From: Mycolicibacterium aurum | Lineage (GTDB): Bacteria; Actinomycetota; Actinomycetes; Mycobacteriales; Mycobacteriaceae | DNA length: 64,000 nucleotides | NCBI GenBank assembly: GCA_900078775.1 | Contig: LT549889.1 | Span: 2,294,001-2,358,000 of the forward strand | Reading direction: 5' to 3' | Shown: positions 1 to 7,959 of the stretch, in pieces | How the letters are laid out: each line of letters opens with the position of its first letter | How positions within the stretch are numbered: the stretch's first letter is position 1 | Made by a program: the position numbers and the translations under genes | The notes under the pieces: generated by a model | Database searches by the model: none | Told to the model about the DNA's origin: nothing | The model's input: the letters and a program-made list of their open reading frames with translations, nothing else

Positions 1-146
1 CGATCTGGCAGGCGCTGGGCCCGCGGTACCCGACGAGTTCGTCGGGCACCGAGTCATCCGGGAACAACCCGCCCTGTACGGGCTCGCTGGGGGCGCTGCC
101 GGCCGGCGGTCTGGTACCGCTGGAAGACAAGTCCAACTCCCCCTGA
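1..146 (+). CDS. C-terminal fragment of an unidentified protein
   Basis: The frame starting at base 3 is open and ends with TGA at 144-146, giving the last 47 residues of a plus-strand gene whose start lies before the window. The tail is rich in Ser, Gly and Pro (it contains SSSGTESSGNNPPC and ends LEDKSNSP) and shows no domain I can name. Such flexible tails are common at the ends of exported mycobacterial proteins, but that is only a resemblance. The gene points toward the minus-strand block that follows, so the two converge on the hairpin at 224-251. Confidence 0.5.
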   Translation, partial: IWQALGPRYPTSSSGTESSGNNPPCTGSLGALPAGGLVPLEDKSNSP

Positions 147-223
147 TGTGGCGTGTCGCCCACAGTCCATCCTCTCGCCGTCGACCCCGGACCGTGACCG
201 GTACCGCGTCAGATCCAGGTTCG

Positions 224-251
224 AATGTGTCGAGCATACGCTCAACACATT
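224..251. terminator. Near-perfect 28-base palindrome between convergent genes
   Basis: Arms AATGTGTCGAGC (224-235) and GCTCAACACATT (240-251) pair at 11 of 12 positions around a four-base loop. The site lies between the plus-strand gene ending at 146 and the minus-strand gene ending at 359, so a bidirectional terminator is the simplest reading. No clear U-tract follows, so a protein-binding palindrome is possible. Confidence 0.45.
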
Positions 252-358
252 GCTGTTACTGCTCGTCGTCGATCAAAATTATGGCTGCCCGTTTCGCGCG
301 CCGCTCACACTCGCCGCGCGTGTCGACGTCACGAGACGCATCCGTGACCGTCGCTTTA

Positions 359-853
359 TCAGGTGGCTTTGAAGTCGTCCGGGGACACACTGTCGAGGAA
401 CTCCTTGAACTTCTCCACCTCGTCCTCGCGCACCGGACCGTCCGCCTCGTCCTCGGTCTCGTCCGGGATCAGCAACCCGGCCTCGGCCAGCACCGCCTCC
501 TCGACGTAGATCGGCACCCCGACCCGCAGCGCGATGGCCACCGAGTCCGAGGGCCGTGCGGACACCTTGATGTCCCGGTCGAAGATCAGGTCGGCGTAGA
601 AGGTGCCTTCCTGCAGATCGACGATGCGCACCTCTTTGAGCGAATGGCCCAGCGCGGCAATCAGATCGCGGATGAGATCGTGCGTGAGCGGGCGGGGCGT
701 CTCGATGCCCTGCTGCTCCTGCGCGATCGCCTGAGCCTCGGACTGGCCGATCCAGATCGGCAGATAACGGTCACCGTTGGACTCGCGCAGAAGCAACACC
801 GGCTGATTCTGCGGTTGCTCCACGCGTATGCCGACTACCCGAACCTCACCCAT
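359..853 (-). CDS. Bifunctional nuclease (BFN/DUF151) domain protein, Rv1829-like
   Basis: This 164-residue protein is almost entirely one BFN (DUF151) domain. Family features visible are the N-terminal RVVGIRVEQPQNQPVLLLRE strand pair, the LPIWIGQSEAQAI segment and the SARPSDSVAIALR motif. An acidic tail (about 128-164) follows. Founding plant members act as nucleases, but the role of the actinobacterial proteins is not established. It is the first gene of the block syntenic with M. tuberculosis Rv1829-Rv1814 and follows the MerR regulator on the same strand with a 46-base gap. The ATG is preceded by a plausible AAGGGCAGG ribosome site. Confidence 0.88.
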   Translation of the reverse strand: MGEVRVVGIRVEQPQNQPVLLLRESNGDRYLPIWIGQSEAQAIAQEQQGIETPRPLTHDLIRDLIAALGHSLKEVRIVDLQEGTFYADLIFDRDIKVSARPSDSVAIALRVGVPIYVEEAVLAEAGLLIPDETEDEADGPVREDEVEKFKEFLDSVSPDDFKAT

Positions 854-899
854 CAGCGCCTGCCCTTCGCGATTCAGCCGTCGAGGAAAAGTCTAGTCC

Positions 900-1646
900 T
901 CAACGGTCGAGAACGTCTCGCACCGCCGACTTGATCAAGGACGTGTGCAAGGTGATCGCCAGGGCTGCCACCTCACGGGCCAGATCGTCGGCGCGGTCCC
1001 GCGCGCCGGCCTTGCCCGCGGCGGCCACCGGGCCGGCGATCTGGGCGATCAGATCCGATTGCCGGTCCGCTGCGGAGCGGAAGGCTCGCAGATGCCGCGG
1101 TTCGACGCCGTAGTCGGCCAGCGCCCGAGCACACTGCGCGATGGTCACCGAATGCTCGTCGAAGAAACCCGCCGGGCCCGGTTTGATGACCCCCGCGGTG
1201 ACCAGCGCACCCAGCAGGGCGTTGTCGACCCCGGAGCGGGCCAGCAGATCCTCGCGGCTGAGCCGGACCTGCGCCGGGGCCACCGCGTCGGTGCCTGCCG
1301 GGTCGGCCCCGTCCGCACCGGACTCGCCGCGCACCTGCACCAGCCGCGGCACGGTGTAGGCCGAACCCAACGGTGGCAGCTCGCCGTCCGGCTGAGCGTC
1401 CAGCTGGGCCTTGATGACCTTCAACGGCAGGTACTGGTCGCGCTGCGCGGTGAGCACGAACCGCAGCCGGGCACAGTCGTAGGCGGTGAACCGGCGGTAG
1501 CCGGCCGCCGACCGCTGCGGAGTGACCAGCCCCTCGGCCTCCAGAAACCGGATCTTGGAGATGGTCACGTCGGGGAAATCCGGGCGCAGCAGGTCCAGGA
1601 CCGCTCCGATGGACATCCCGGCCGGTGCCGGTTCGGGCTGGGTCAT
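900..1646 (-). CDS. ftsR: MerR-family regulator FtsR (Rv1828-like)
   Basis: This 248-residue regulator has an N-terminal MerR winged helix (about 11-85, with [10 protein letters not shown], a recognition helix at [14 protein letters not shown] and the wing GYRRFTAYD). A long linker and a helical C-terminal half follow. The homologue in Corynebacterium glutamicum (FtsR) activates ftsZ, and M. tuberculosis Rv1828 is the orthologue; I infer a cell-division role from that. It lies between garA and the BFN gene as in M. tuberculosis. Three spaced direct repeats sit just upstream of the start (1662-1700) and could be its own binding sites. Confidence 0.85.
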   Translation of the reverse strand: MTQPEPAPAGMSIGAVLDLLRPDFPDVTISKIRFLEAEGLVTPQRSAAGYRRFTAYDCARLRFVLTAQRDQYLPLKVIKAQLDAQPDGELPPLGSAYTVPRLVQVRGESGADGADPAGTDAVAPAQVRLSREDLLARSGVDNALLGALVTAGVIKPGPAGFFDEHSVTIAQCARALADYGVEPRHLRAFRSAADRQSDLIAQIAGPVAAAGKAGARDRADDLAREVAALAITLHTSLIKSAVRDVLDR

Positions 1647-1661
1647 CTAGTCATGGCCTAT

Positions 1662-1700
1662 CGGTTGCCGACCACTCGGTTGCCGGCCGATCAGTTGCCG
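1662..1700. repeat. Three direct repeats CGGTTGCCG with 15-base period upstream of ftsR
   Basis: CGGTTGCCG occurs at 1662-1670 and 1677-1685, and CAGTTGCCG at 1692-1700, each starting 15 bases after the last. They lie 16-54 bases before the ftsR start; the third overlaps the end of garA. The regular spacing suggests a protein-binding array, possibly for FtsR itself, but this is inference. Confidence 0.4.
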
Positions 1701-2164
1701 GCAGCGTCGTCCGTCTTCGGCCCGGTCAGGAACACCAGGCGGAACTTGCCGATCTGGACCTCGTCGCCGTTGGCGAGCACGGCCGCGTCGACCGGCTCCC
1801 GGTTGACGTAGGTGCCGTTGAGGCTGCCCACATCGACGACCTGGAACTCGCCGGACTCCAGCCGGAACTCCGCGTGCCGGCGGCTGACGGTGACGTCGTC
1901 GAGGAAGATGTCGCTGTCGGGATGGCGACCGGCCGAGGTGGTGGCCTGGTCGAGCAGGAACCGCGAGCCGGCGTTCGGGCCGCGCTTGACCACCAGCAGC
2001 GCCGAACCGGCGGGCAGTCCTTCGACGCCGGACACCGAGCTCTCGGATCCGGTCGCCGGCGGGGCATCCAACTCATTCAGGAAATCAGCGCGGAAAACCG
2101 ATGTCGTCTCCACTGTGACTTCGTCGGACGTCTGGTCGGCTTGAAAGTTGCTGTTTTCCGTCAC
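1691..2164 (-). CDS. garA: GarA, FHA-domain regulator of glutamate and TCA metabolism
   Basis: This 157-residue protein closely matches mycobacterial GarA. The N-terminal tail carries the ETTSVFR motif with Thr20-Thr21, equivalent to the threonines phosphorylated by PknG and PknB. The forkhead-associated domain occupies about 55-145 and has the phosphopeptide-binding pattern SAGRHPDSDIFLDDVTVSRRH and GSLNGTYVN. Unphosphorylated GarA inhibits 2-oxoglutarate decarboxylase/dehydrogenase and NAD-glutamate dehydrogenase and stimulates glutamate synthase. Phosphorylation makes the domain bind its own tail and switches it off. The GTG start has a GAGGAG site upstream. It sits between gcvH and ftsR, the conserved mycobacterial order. 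Confidence 0.97.
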   Translation of the reverse strand: MTENSNFQADQTSDEVTVETTSVFRADFLNELDAPPATGSESSVSGVEGLPAGSALLVVKRGPNAGSRFLLDQATTSAGRHPDSDIFLDDVTVSRRHAEFRLESGEFQVVDVGSLNGTYVNREPVDAAVLANGDEVQIGKFRLVFLTGPKTDDAAGN

Positions 2165-2365
2165 CCGCTGCTCCTCTACTGGCTGCTGTGGCGTGTCTGT
2201 CCGGCGCCTTCGGCGGTCATGCAGCGACCCCCGCGGACTCCTGCTGCGTCTAACGTCGACCGTACCGCGCCGGGCAGCCCATTGGGTCCACCACCGCCGG
2301 ATCCGGTCACGCAGACCTGCTCACGCTTGTCGCTGATCAACCGATCCGCAAAACCCTAACAACTG
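2165..2365. promoter_or_regulatory. garA upstream region
   Basis: This 201-base gap separates gcvH (ends 2366) from garA (starts 2164), both on the minus strand, and presumably holds the garA promoter. I see no convincing -10/-35 pair, riboswitch or strong hairpin in it. Confidence 0.3.
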
Positions 2366-2761
2366 CTACTCGGGCAGGATCCCGCGGTAGCCGTCCGCGT
2401 CCAACAGCCCAGGCAGCGGGCCCGCGGCCGGGGCATCCTCGATCTGCAGCTCGACCAGCCAGCCCTCGCCGTACGGATCGGAGTTGACCAGCTCGGGGCT
2501 GCCCTCCAGCTCGCCGTTGACGGCAATGACTTTGGCGGTGACCGGGGCGTACAGGTCCGACAGCGACTTGGTGGATTCCACCTCGCCGAACGAGTCGCCG
2601 GCGGTCACGGCGGCGTCGACGTCGGGCAGCTGCACGAACACCACGTCGCCGAGGGCGGCCTGGGCGTAATCGGTGATGCCGACCCGCACGGTGTCCTCGC
2701 CGGTGCGTCGCACCCATTCGTGCTCGGCGGTGTACTGCAGATCGGACGGGATCTCGCTCAC
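2366..2761 (-). CDS. gcvH: Glycine cleavage system H protein
   Basis: GcvH carries the lipoyl arm that shuttles the aminomethyl group between the P, T and L proteins of the glycine cleavage system. The 131-residue chain is the usual family length. The lipoylation motif ESTKSLSDLYAPV is intact, with Lys65 as the attachment site, preceded by the typical HEWVRRTGEDTVRVGIT opening. The GTG start is preceded by AAGGAG. The P and T genes are not in this window, so the system is split across the genome, as it is in M. tuberculosis. Confidence 0.96.
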   Translation of the reverse strand: MSEIPSDLQYTAEHEWVRRTGEDTVRVGITDYAQAALGDVVFVQLPDVDAAVTAGDSFGEVESTKSLSDLYAPVTAKVIAVNGELEGSPELVNSDPYGEGWLVELQIEDAPAAGPLPGLLDADGYRGILPE

Positions 2762-2797
2762 GGGGCTCCTTGGGGCTGCGGACTCCAGCGACTGGCG

Positions 2798-3577
2798 CTA
2801 TTTGACTGGCTGAGCGTATTGGCGAGGTTTCGGTTGCCGCAAGGCGGTCACCTCCACGGCCTCGGCCTGTGTCACCGTCATCACTCCACCGACCCGTTTG
2901 ACGCTGTCCATGGCGCCGCCGGGAATGTTCATCGCGGCCGCCAGGGTCGGCGGGTCACCAATGGCCAGAACCGAATACGGGGAGCCCACCGAGACGCCGT
3001 CGATGATCAGCGCGCCGGGCGCGCCGGCCACCCAGGTGTCCACCCCGACCCGCACCCCCTGCGAATCGCGGCCGCGGATCTCCATCGCCTCCGCACCGGC
3101 GGCGCGCAGTTCGTTGATCACGTCCAGCACGGTCTCCGCCGACACGCCGCGGGCGCTGTCCTGGATGTCGATGGTGACACCGGGCCCGACGGCGGCCACC
3201 GTGCCGATCAGGATGGACAGCGCGGCCAGCCGGGCCTGGGCGTTCTCGATGGCGGCCTGATCGCTGCTGCCGGAGGCCTGCAGCGAGTTCAGCGTCTGCT
3301 GCAGATCGGCGACCTCGGTGTTGAGCGCGGCCTCGCGCTGCTGCAGCGAGTCGAGCAGCACCAGCAGATCGGCCGGGCGGGCCGTCTCCAGCGAGTCCCC
3401 GGACCCGGTCTGGCGCACCTGGGTGACGATGGCGATGCCGAGCAGCACGCACAGCAGCACCCCGAGTGCCCCGAACATCCACTGCGACCGGGTGCGGCGG
3501 GTCGGCGTGTCCGAATCGCCGGGTAGCTCGTGGCGGCCGTGTCCGGGTTCGGGCTCCCCTGCGCTGTGCTCAGCCAT
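2798..3577 (-). CDS. DUF881 membrane-anchored protein (Rv1825-like)
   Basis: This 259-residue protein has a charged cytosolic N terminus, one membrane segment (about 34-53, WMFGALGVLLCVLLGIAIV), a coiled-coil-like stretch (about 70-100, LLVLLDSLQQREAALNTEVA) and a C-terminal DUF881 domain (GPGVTIDIQDSARG, INELRAAGAEAMEI). Its function is unknown. DUF881 genes flank a small basic protein gene in many Gram-positive bacteria, often near division genes, and the same trio is present here. It follows the sbp gene by 3 bases and is probably cotranscribed with it. Confidence 0.88.
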   Translation of the reverse strand: MAEHSAGEPEPGHGRHELPGDSDTPTRRTRSQWMFGALGVLLCVLLGIAIVTQVRQTGSGDSLETARPADLLVLLDSLQQREAALNTEVADLQQTLNSLQASGSSDQAAIENAQARLAALSILIGTVAAVGPGVTIDIQDSARGVSAETVLDVINELRAAGAEAMEIRGRDSQGVRVGVDTWVAGAPGALIIDGVSVGSPYSVLAIGDPPTLAAAMNIPGGAMDSVKRVGGVMTVTQAEAVEVTALRQPKPRQYAQPVK

Positions 3578-3580
3578 CGC

Positions 3581-3913
3581 TCACGCCCCGAACAGCCTGC
3601 GGCGCAGCGCGGCGGCGTTACCGAAGATGCGGATGCCGAGCACCACGATGATGGCGGTGGTCAGCTGGGTGCCCACCCCGAGTTGGTCGCCCAGGTAGAC
3701 GATCAGCGCGGCGACGGAGACGTTGAACACGAACGACACCACGAACACCTTGGAGTCGAAGATCCGCTCCAGATAGGCGCGCAGACCGCCGAACACCGCG
3801 TCCAGCGCCGCCACCACGGCGATGGGCAGATACGGCTGGATCGCCTCCGGCACGTTGGGATGGAACACCAGCCCGATCACGATGCCGACGACGAGTGCGG
3901 CGATCCCGATCAT
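3581..3913 (-). CDS. sbp: Small basic protein (Sbp, DUF1290), Rv1824-like
   Basis: This 110-residue membrane protein has three hydrophobic segments (about 2-20, 28-45 and 60-95) and the family-typical core PYLPIAVVAALDAVFGGLRA followed by FVFNVSVAALIVYLGDQLG. Sbp is a conserved membrane protein of unknown biochemical role. It is sandwiched between two DUF881 genes, which suggests the three products work together at the membrane, possibly in envelope or division control. Confidence 0.88.
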   Translation of the reverse strand: MIGIAALVVGIVIGLVFHPNVPEAIQPYLPIAVVAALDAVFGGLRAYLERIFDSKVFVVSFVFNVSVAALIVYLGDQLGVGTQLTTAIIVVLGIRIFGNAAALRRRLFGA

Positions 3914-3956
3914 CCGGCGGCCGCCGTCGTCACCCGGTCAGTCATGTCCCATGCTC

Positions 3957-4877
3957 TCAGCGTCCAATCTCTTTGGCGAAGCGAATCTCTCGCACCGACG
4001 CGCCCGGCACGTTGAGCGCCTCGCCGGTACTGACCGTAACCCCGACACCGTAGGACTGCTGGAGCAGCGTCAGCCGCTGCATACCGGGGCTGCGGTTGAA
4101 CACATCCTGCATGGCGTGCGGCGGGCCCAGCGCGACGATCTCGTACGGACTGGTGATGGGCCGGTTGTCGACCAGGATGCCGCCACCGGCCTGACGGATC
4201 GTGACGTTGGGCCCGATCCGTGCGCCCCCGACCGACACCGCCTCGGCGCCACCTATCCACAGCGAGTTGAGCACCAGCTGCAGATCGCGGTCCAGGATCA
4301 CCTGCTGGCTGCCGGCGACCCGCTGTTTGGAGACGTCGGACAGGTCCGGTGACACGCCCGGATCGGTGACGGTGACGGTGACGCCGGGACCGATCGCCGG
4401 GGTGGCCGCGGCGGCGAACTCGGCGTCCTCCAGGGCCGCCAGCAGCGCCCGGCCCTGTTCGTCGCCGGCGAGTCGGCTGCGCCGCGCCGCCTCCACCTCG
4501 GTGGCCAGGGCGTCGCGTCGGGTCTCCACCGCGTCGGTGCGGGTCTCCCCCGCCCGGACGCTGTCGGCGAGCACCTGCTGGGTGTGCCGGTTGACCGGGG
4601 CCACCGACTGGGCCTGCGAGGCCGCGGCGGCGAACACCGCCGCGACGGTCAGCCCGCCCAGCAGCGCCCAGCCCCCGGCCCGGAGCCGGCCCGGCAGACT
4701 CGCGGCGCGGGTGCCGTCGCGTTTCGCGGCGGCCGCCGCATACCCCGGGTCCAGGTGGTCGGTGAGCAGGGAGCGCAGCAGCGAGGGCACCGGAATGCGC
4801 TGGGGCGCACCCGCTTCGTGGTGGTTGAGGCCGGCGTCCGAACCGAAGCCACCGAGCGAACTCGAGGGGTCAACCAT
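3957..4877 (-). CDS. DUF881 membrane-anchored protein (Rv1823-like)
   Basis: This 306-residue paralogue of the 2798-3577 product has a proline-rich cytosolic N terminus with a SLLRSLLTDHLDPGYAAA motif, one membrane segment (about 70-88), a coiled-coil region (about 100-150) and the DUF881 core (GPGVTVTVTDPGVS, LNSLWIGGAEAVSVGG). Its start overlaps the end of pgsA2 by 8 bases, implying translational coupling. No catalytic motif is visible. A structural or scaffold role with Sbp is an inference from gene order. Confidence 0.87.
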   Translation of the reverse strand: MVDPSSSLGGFGSDAGLNHHEAGAPQRIPVPSLLRSLLTDHLDPGYAAAAAKRDGTRAASLPGRLRAGGWALLGGLTVAAVFAAAASQAQSVAPVNRHTQQVLADSVRAGETRTDAVETRRDALATEVEAARRSRLAGDEQGRALLAALEDAEFAAAATPAIGPGVTVTVTDPGVSPDLSDVSKQRVAGSQQVILDRDLQLVLNSLWIGGAEAVSVGGARIGPNVTIRQAGGGILVDNRPITSPYEIVALGPPHAMQDVFNRSPGMQRLTLLQQSYGVGVTVSTGEALNVPGASVREIRFAKEIGR

Positions 4878-5469
4878 CCCTGGCCGTCCTCTGCGGCAGC
4901 TGCTTGACGACCATGCCGACCTGCAGCAGGTAGAGCACCCCGGACCACAGGTACAGCGCCAGGCCCCAGATCAGGAAGGCCCAGCCGCAGGCCAGCACCA
5001 CCCGGCTCCACTGGGCGTCGAACTGCCCCAGCAACACCAGCGGCAGCCCACACATCAACGCGAAGGTGGCCCCCTTGCCCAGGTAGGTGACCGGCAGCGC
5101 GGTCAGGCCGCGGCTGCGCAGCACCGGCAGTGTCGCGGCCAGCACCAGGTCCCGGCCGATCAGCACCGCCACGAACCACCACGGCAGCATGTCCGCGGCG
5201 GCCAGCGCCACCGGGATGACGACCATGTAGATCCGGTCGGCGGCCGGGTCGAGCAGTTCGCCCAGGCGCGAGGACTGATCGGCGACCAGCCGGGCGATCT
5301 TTCCGTCCGCCCAGTCGGAGAACCCGCTGAGCATGAGCACCGCGACGGCCCAGCCGGTGGCCCCGGTGAACAGCAGGTACAGGAACACCGGCAGCAACAG
5401 CAGCCGCAGCACACTGAGCGCGTTGGGGATGGTGAGAACTCTGTCCTGGAGATTCTCGGACCCGCCCAT
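4870..5469 (-). CDS. pgsA2: CDP-alcohol phosphatidyltransferase (PgsA2-like)
   Basis: This 199-residue integral membrane enzyme carries the full CDP-alcohol phosphotransferase motif D-x2-DG-x2-AR-x8-G-x3-D-x3-D, seen as SDWADGKIARL followed by GELLDPAADR. It should transfer a phosphatidyl group from CDP-diacylglycerol to an alcohol. The M. tuberculosis orthologue Rv1822 is named pgsA2, but cardiolipin synthase is an equally plausible activity. I chose the ATG at 5469 over an upstream in-frame start at 5493 because TAGGTT (5477-5482) sits exactly 7 bases before it, and the resulting N terminus aligns with PgsA2. Confidence 0.9.
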   Translation of the reverse strand: MGGSENLQDRVLTIPNALSVLRLLLLPVFLYLLFTGATGWAVAVLMLSGFSDWADGKIARLVADQSSRLGELLDPAADRIYMVVIPVALAAADMLPWWFVAVLIGRDLVLAATLPVLRSRGLTALPVTYLGKGATFALMCGLPLVLLGQFDAQWSRVVLACGWAFLIWGLALYLWSGVLYLLQVGMVVKQLPQRTARDG

Positions 5470-5479
5470 GACGGTCAAC

Positions 5480-7834
5480 CTAGCGGAACACACCCGGCAG
5501 GCTCAGCGCCGACATGACGTTGTCGGCCAGCGGGTCGTCGTGGATCATGTACGTCCACGTCGAGGTCGGCCGGGCCAGGCGGCTCAGATCCAATCCGGTG
5601 TCCCCGCCGACGATGTCGGCGGTGTCGAAGGTCTGCTGGGCCGCTTCGATGGCGTCGGCGGCCAGTGAGGCGAACGCGTCGACCGCCATCCGGTGGAACT
5701 CGTCGAGCGGGTTCTGATTGCCCAGCGCGCGCAGGCTGATGCTCTCCCGGATGTCGGCCAGGTAGGCCAGGTGGTCGGCCCAGGCGCGGTCCAGGTGATA
5801 CAGCATGATCATCCGGCAGATCTCATCGAGCCGTTCCTCGGACACCGTCTCGGCGATCTGCTCGTACCGCTTCGGGGAGCGTTCCTGCAGTTCCTCGCGG
5901 GCCACCGACGTCCGCAGCAGCGTGTCGCGGCGCTCGACCAGGATCGCGCGCTGCTGGGCGGTGAGCTGGTTGTAGCGCCAGGTGTTGGCGTGCAGGTCCA
6001 GCGTCTTGCCCTCGGCGATGCGCTGCGCGTGGTCCAGCTGGGTCGCCGCCTTGTCGCTGGTGATCTTGCCGTCCTGGTCGGTGTTCAGCGGCAGCTTGTT
6101 GGGTTCCAGGAAGGACACCACCACGTCGTCTTCCCAGCTGGAGAAGAACACCGAGGAACCCGGATCTCCCTGGCGTCCGGCCCGGCCGCGCAGCTGGTTG
6201 TCCAGGCGTTCGGTGTAGTGCCGGCCGGTGCCGATGACGTGCAGGCCACCGAGTTCGGCCACCTCGTCGTGCTCGGCTTCGTCGGACCCGCCGAGCCGGA
6301 TGTCGGTGCCCCGGCCGGCCATCTGGGTGGACACCGTGACCCGGCCCCGGGCACCGGCCTCGGCGATGACGGCGGCCTCCTCGGCGTCGTTCTTCGCGTT
6401 CAGCACCACCGCGGGGATGCCCGCCTTGAGCAGCCGCTCGTGCAGCTCCTCGGATTCGGCGACGTCGCGGGTGCCGACCAGGATCGGCTGCGAGGTGGCA
6501 TGCACCTCGGCGATGTGCTCGACGATGGCGTCGTTCTTGGCCGCGACGGTGATGTACACCCGGTCGGCCTCGTCCTCGCGGATGTTGGGCTTATTCGGCG
6601 GGATCGGTGAGACGCCCAGCTTGTAGAACTGGCGCAGCTGCTCACCGGCGGCCAGCGCGGTGCCGGTCATCCCGCACACCCGCGGGTACCGGTTGATCAG
6701 CGCCTGCACCGTGATGGTGTCGAGCACCTCCCCGGTCTCGGTGATCTCGATGCCCTCCTTGGCCTCCACCGCGGCCTGCAGGCCGTCCGGCCAGCGCTGC
6801 AGTGAGGCGATCCGGCCGCGCGAGGCGTTGATCAGGTGCACCGCCTGGTCCCGGACGATGTAGTGCACGTCGCGCTCCAGCAGTACATGGGCGTGCAGGG
6901 CGACGTTGATCTCGGTGAGCGTGGAGCCGACGTGCTCCTCGGAGTACAGGTCGATGCCGCCGAGGGCAGCCTCCAGCTTGCGGGCACCGGCGTCGGTGAG
7001 CTGCACGTTGCGCCGGTCGGCGTCGGTCTCGTACTCGCTGCCCTCGCGCAGGTCGCCGACGAGCTTGATGATCTCCAGCCGCGGGGTCTCCCGGTGCGAG
7101 GTGCCGGCCAGCACCAGCGGCACCAGCGCCTCGTCGACGAGCACCGAATCCGCCTCGTCGATCAGAGCGACGTCCGGAACCGGGGACACCAGGTCGTCGA
7201 CCGAGGTGACGAGCTGATCGCGCAACACGTCGAAGCCGATCTCGTTGACCGAACCGTAGGTGACGTCGCAGGCGTAGGCCGCGCGCCGCTGATCGCGGGT
7301 CGAGTCGGCGGTGATCCAGCCGACGGTCAGGCCGAGCGCCTCCAGCAGCGGGCCCATCCACTCCGCGTCGCGGCGGGCCAGGTAGTCGTTGACGGAGATG
7401 ACGTGCACGCTGCGCCCGCCGATGGCGTAGCCGGCCGCGGCGATCGCACCGGCCAGGGTCTTGCCCTCACCGGTGGCCATCTCGACGACGTCGCCGGCCA
7501 GCATGCGCAGCGCGCCGAGCAGCTGAACGTCGAACGGCCGGAGCCCGATCGAACGGTCGGCGGCCTCCCGCACCAGCGCCAGGAACTGCGGGATGTCGGA
7601 GGAGTCGGCGAGCTCGTCGAGGTTGAGCAGCCCGGCGGCCTTGCGCAACTGCCCGTCGTCGAGGTCGGCGGCCTTCTCGTCGAACTTCGCCGAGGCACGC
7701 ACCTGCGTCATCGAGCGCGCCTGCTCCTTGTCGGTGCTCGCGCCGAGCAGTTTCCAGAAGCGGTTGCTCAGCCCGCCGGATTTCGCGCCGGACTTGGACG
7801 CCTTCGAGGTCTTGGAACTCACAGCCACAGTCAT
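5480..7834 (-). CDS. secA2: Accessory preprotein translocase ATPase SecA2
   Basis: SecA2 drives export of a small set of proteins in mycobacteria alongside the housekeeping SecA1. The 784-residue protein shows the DEAD-motor features: Walker [14 protein letters not shown], Walker [14 protein letters not shown], and the helicase-type block [15 protein letters not shown] and [11 protein letters not shown]. The zinc-binding C-terminal tail of SecA1 is absent, as expected. An in-frame GTG at 7894 is unlikely because it would overlap the divergent gene's promoter. TACCGT at 7835-7840 abuts this ATG and lies 6 bases before a GTG at 7828, so a leaderless start two codons further in is possible. Confidence 0.94.
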   Translation of the reverse strand: MTVAVSSKTSKASKSGAKSGGLSNRFWKLLGASTDKEQARSMTQVRASAKFDEKAADLDDGQLRKAAGLLNLDELADSSDIPQFLALVREAADRSIGLRPFDVQLLGALRMLAGDVVEMATGEGKTLAGAIAAAGYAIGGRSVHVISVNDYLARRDAEWMGPLLEALGLTVGWITADSTRDQRRAAYACDVTYGSVNEIGFDVLRDQLVTSVDDLVSPVPDVALIDEADSVLVDEALVPLVLAGTSHRETPRLEIIKLVGDLREGSEYETDADRRNVQLTDAGARKLEAALGGIDLYSEEHVGSTLTEINVALHAHVLLERDVHYIVRDQAVHLINASRGRIASLQRWPDGLQAAVEAKEGIEITETGEVLDTITVQALINRYPRVCGMTGTALAAGEQLRQFYKLGVSPIPPNKPNIREDEADRVYITVAAKNDAIVEHIAEVHATSQPILVGTRDVAESEELHERLLKAGIPAVVLNAKNDAEEAAVIAEAGARGRVTVSTQMAGRGTDIRLGGSDEAEHDEVAELGGLHVIGTGRHYTERLDNQLRGRAGRQGDPGSSVFFSSWEDDVVVSFLEPNKLPLNTDQDGKITSDKAATQLDHAQRIAEGKTLDLHANTWRYNQLTAQQRAILVERRDTLLRTSVAREELQERSPKRYEQIAETVSEERLDEICRMIMLYHLDRAWADHLAYLADIRESISLRALGNQNPLDEFHRMAVDAFASLAADAIEAAQQTFDTADIVGGDTGLDLSRLARPTSTWTYMIHDDPLADNVMSALSLPGVFR

Positions 7835-7947
7835 ACGGTACGCGGAGGCCCGCCGGCGCCCGGCCCGCCGGATCGTCTCGGCCGGCGGTGTCACCGCGGG
7901 CGCTGCCCGACGTGCCCCTCGGCCCCCCTCCGGACGGCTCCGCGCGG

Positions 7948-7953
7948 TACCTT
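7948..7953 (+). promoter_or_regulatory. -10 element TACCTT of the BacA-like transporter gene
   Basis: TACCTT ends 6 bases before the ATG at 7960, which would put the transcription start at or next to the start codon and give a leaderless mRNA. It lies in the 125-base divergent region shared with secA2. Confidence 0.5.
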
Positions 7954-7959
7954 GCCCGC

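Noticed and set aside
1..146. Assignment of the first fragment to the Mce family
   Set aside because: The Ser/Pro/Gly-rich tail looks similar to some Mce C termini, but no diagnostic motif is present.
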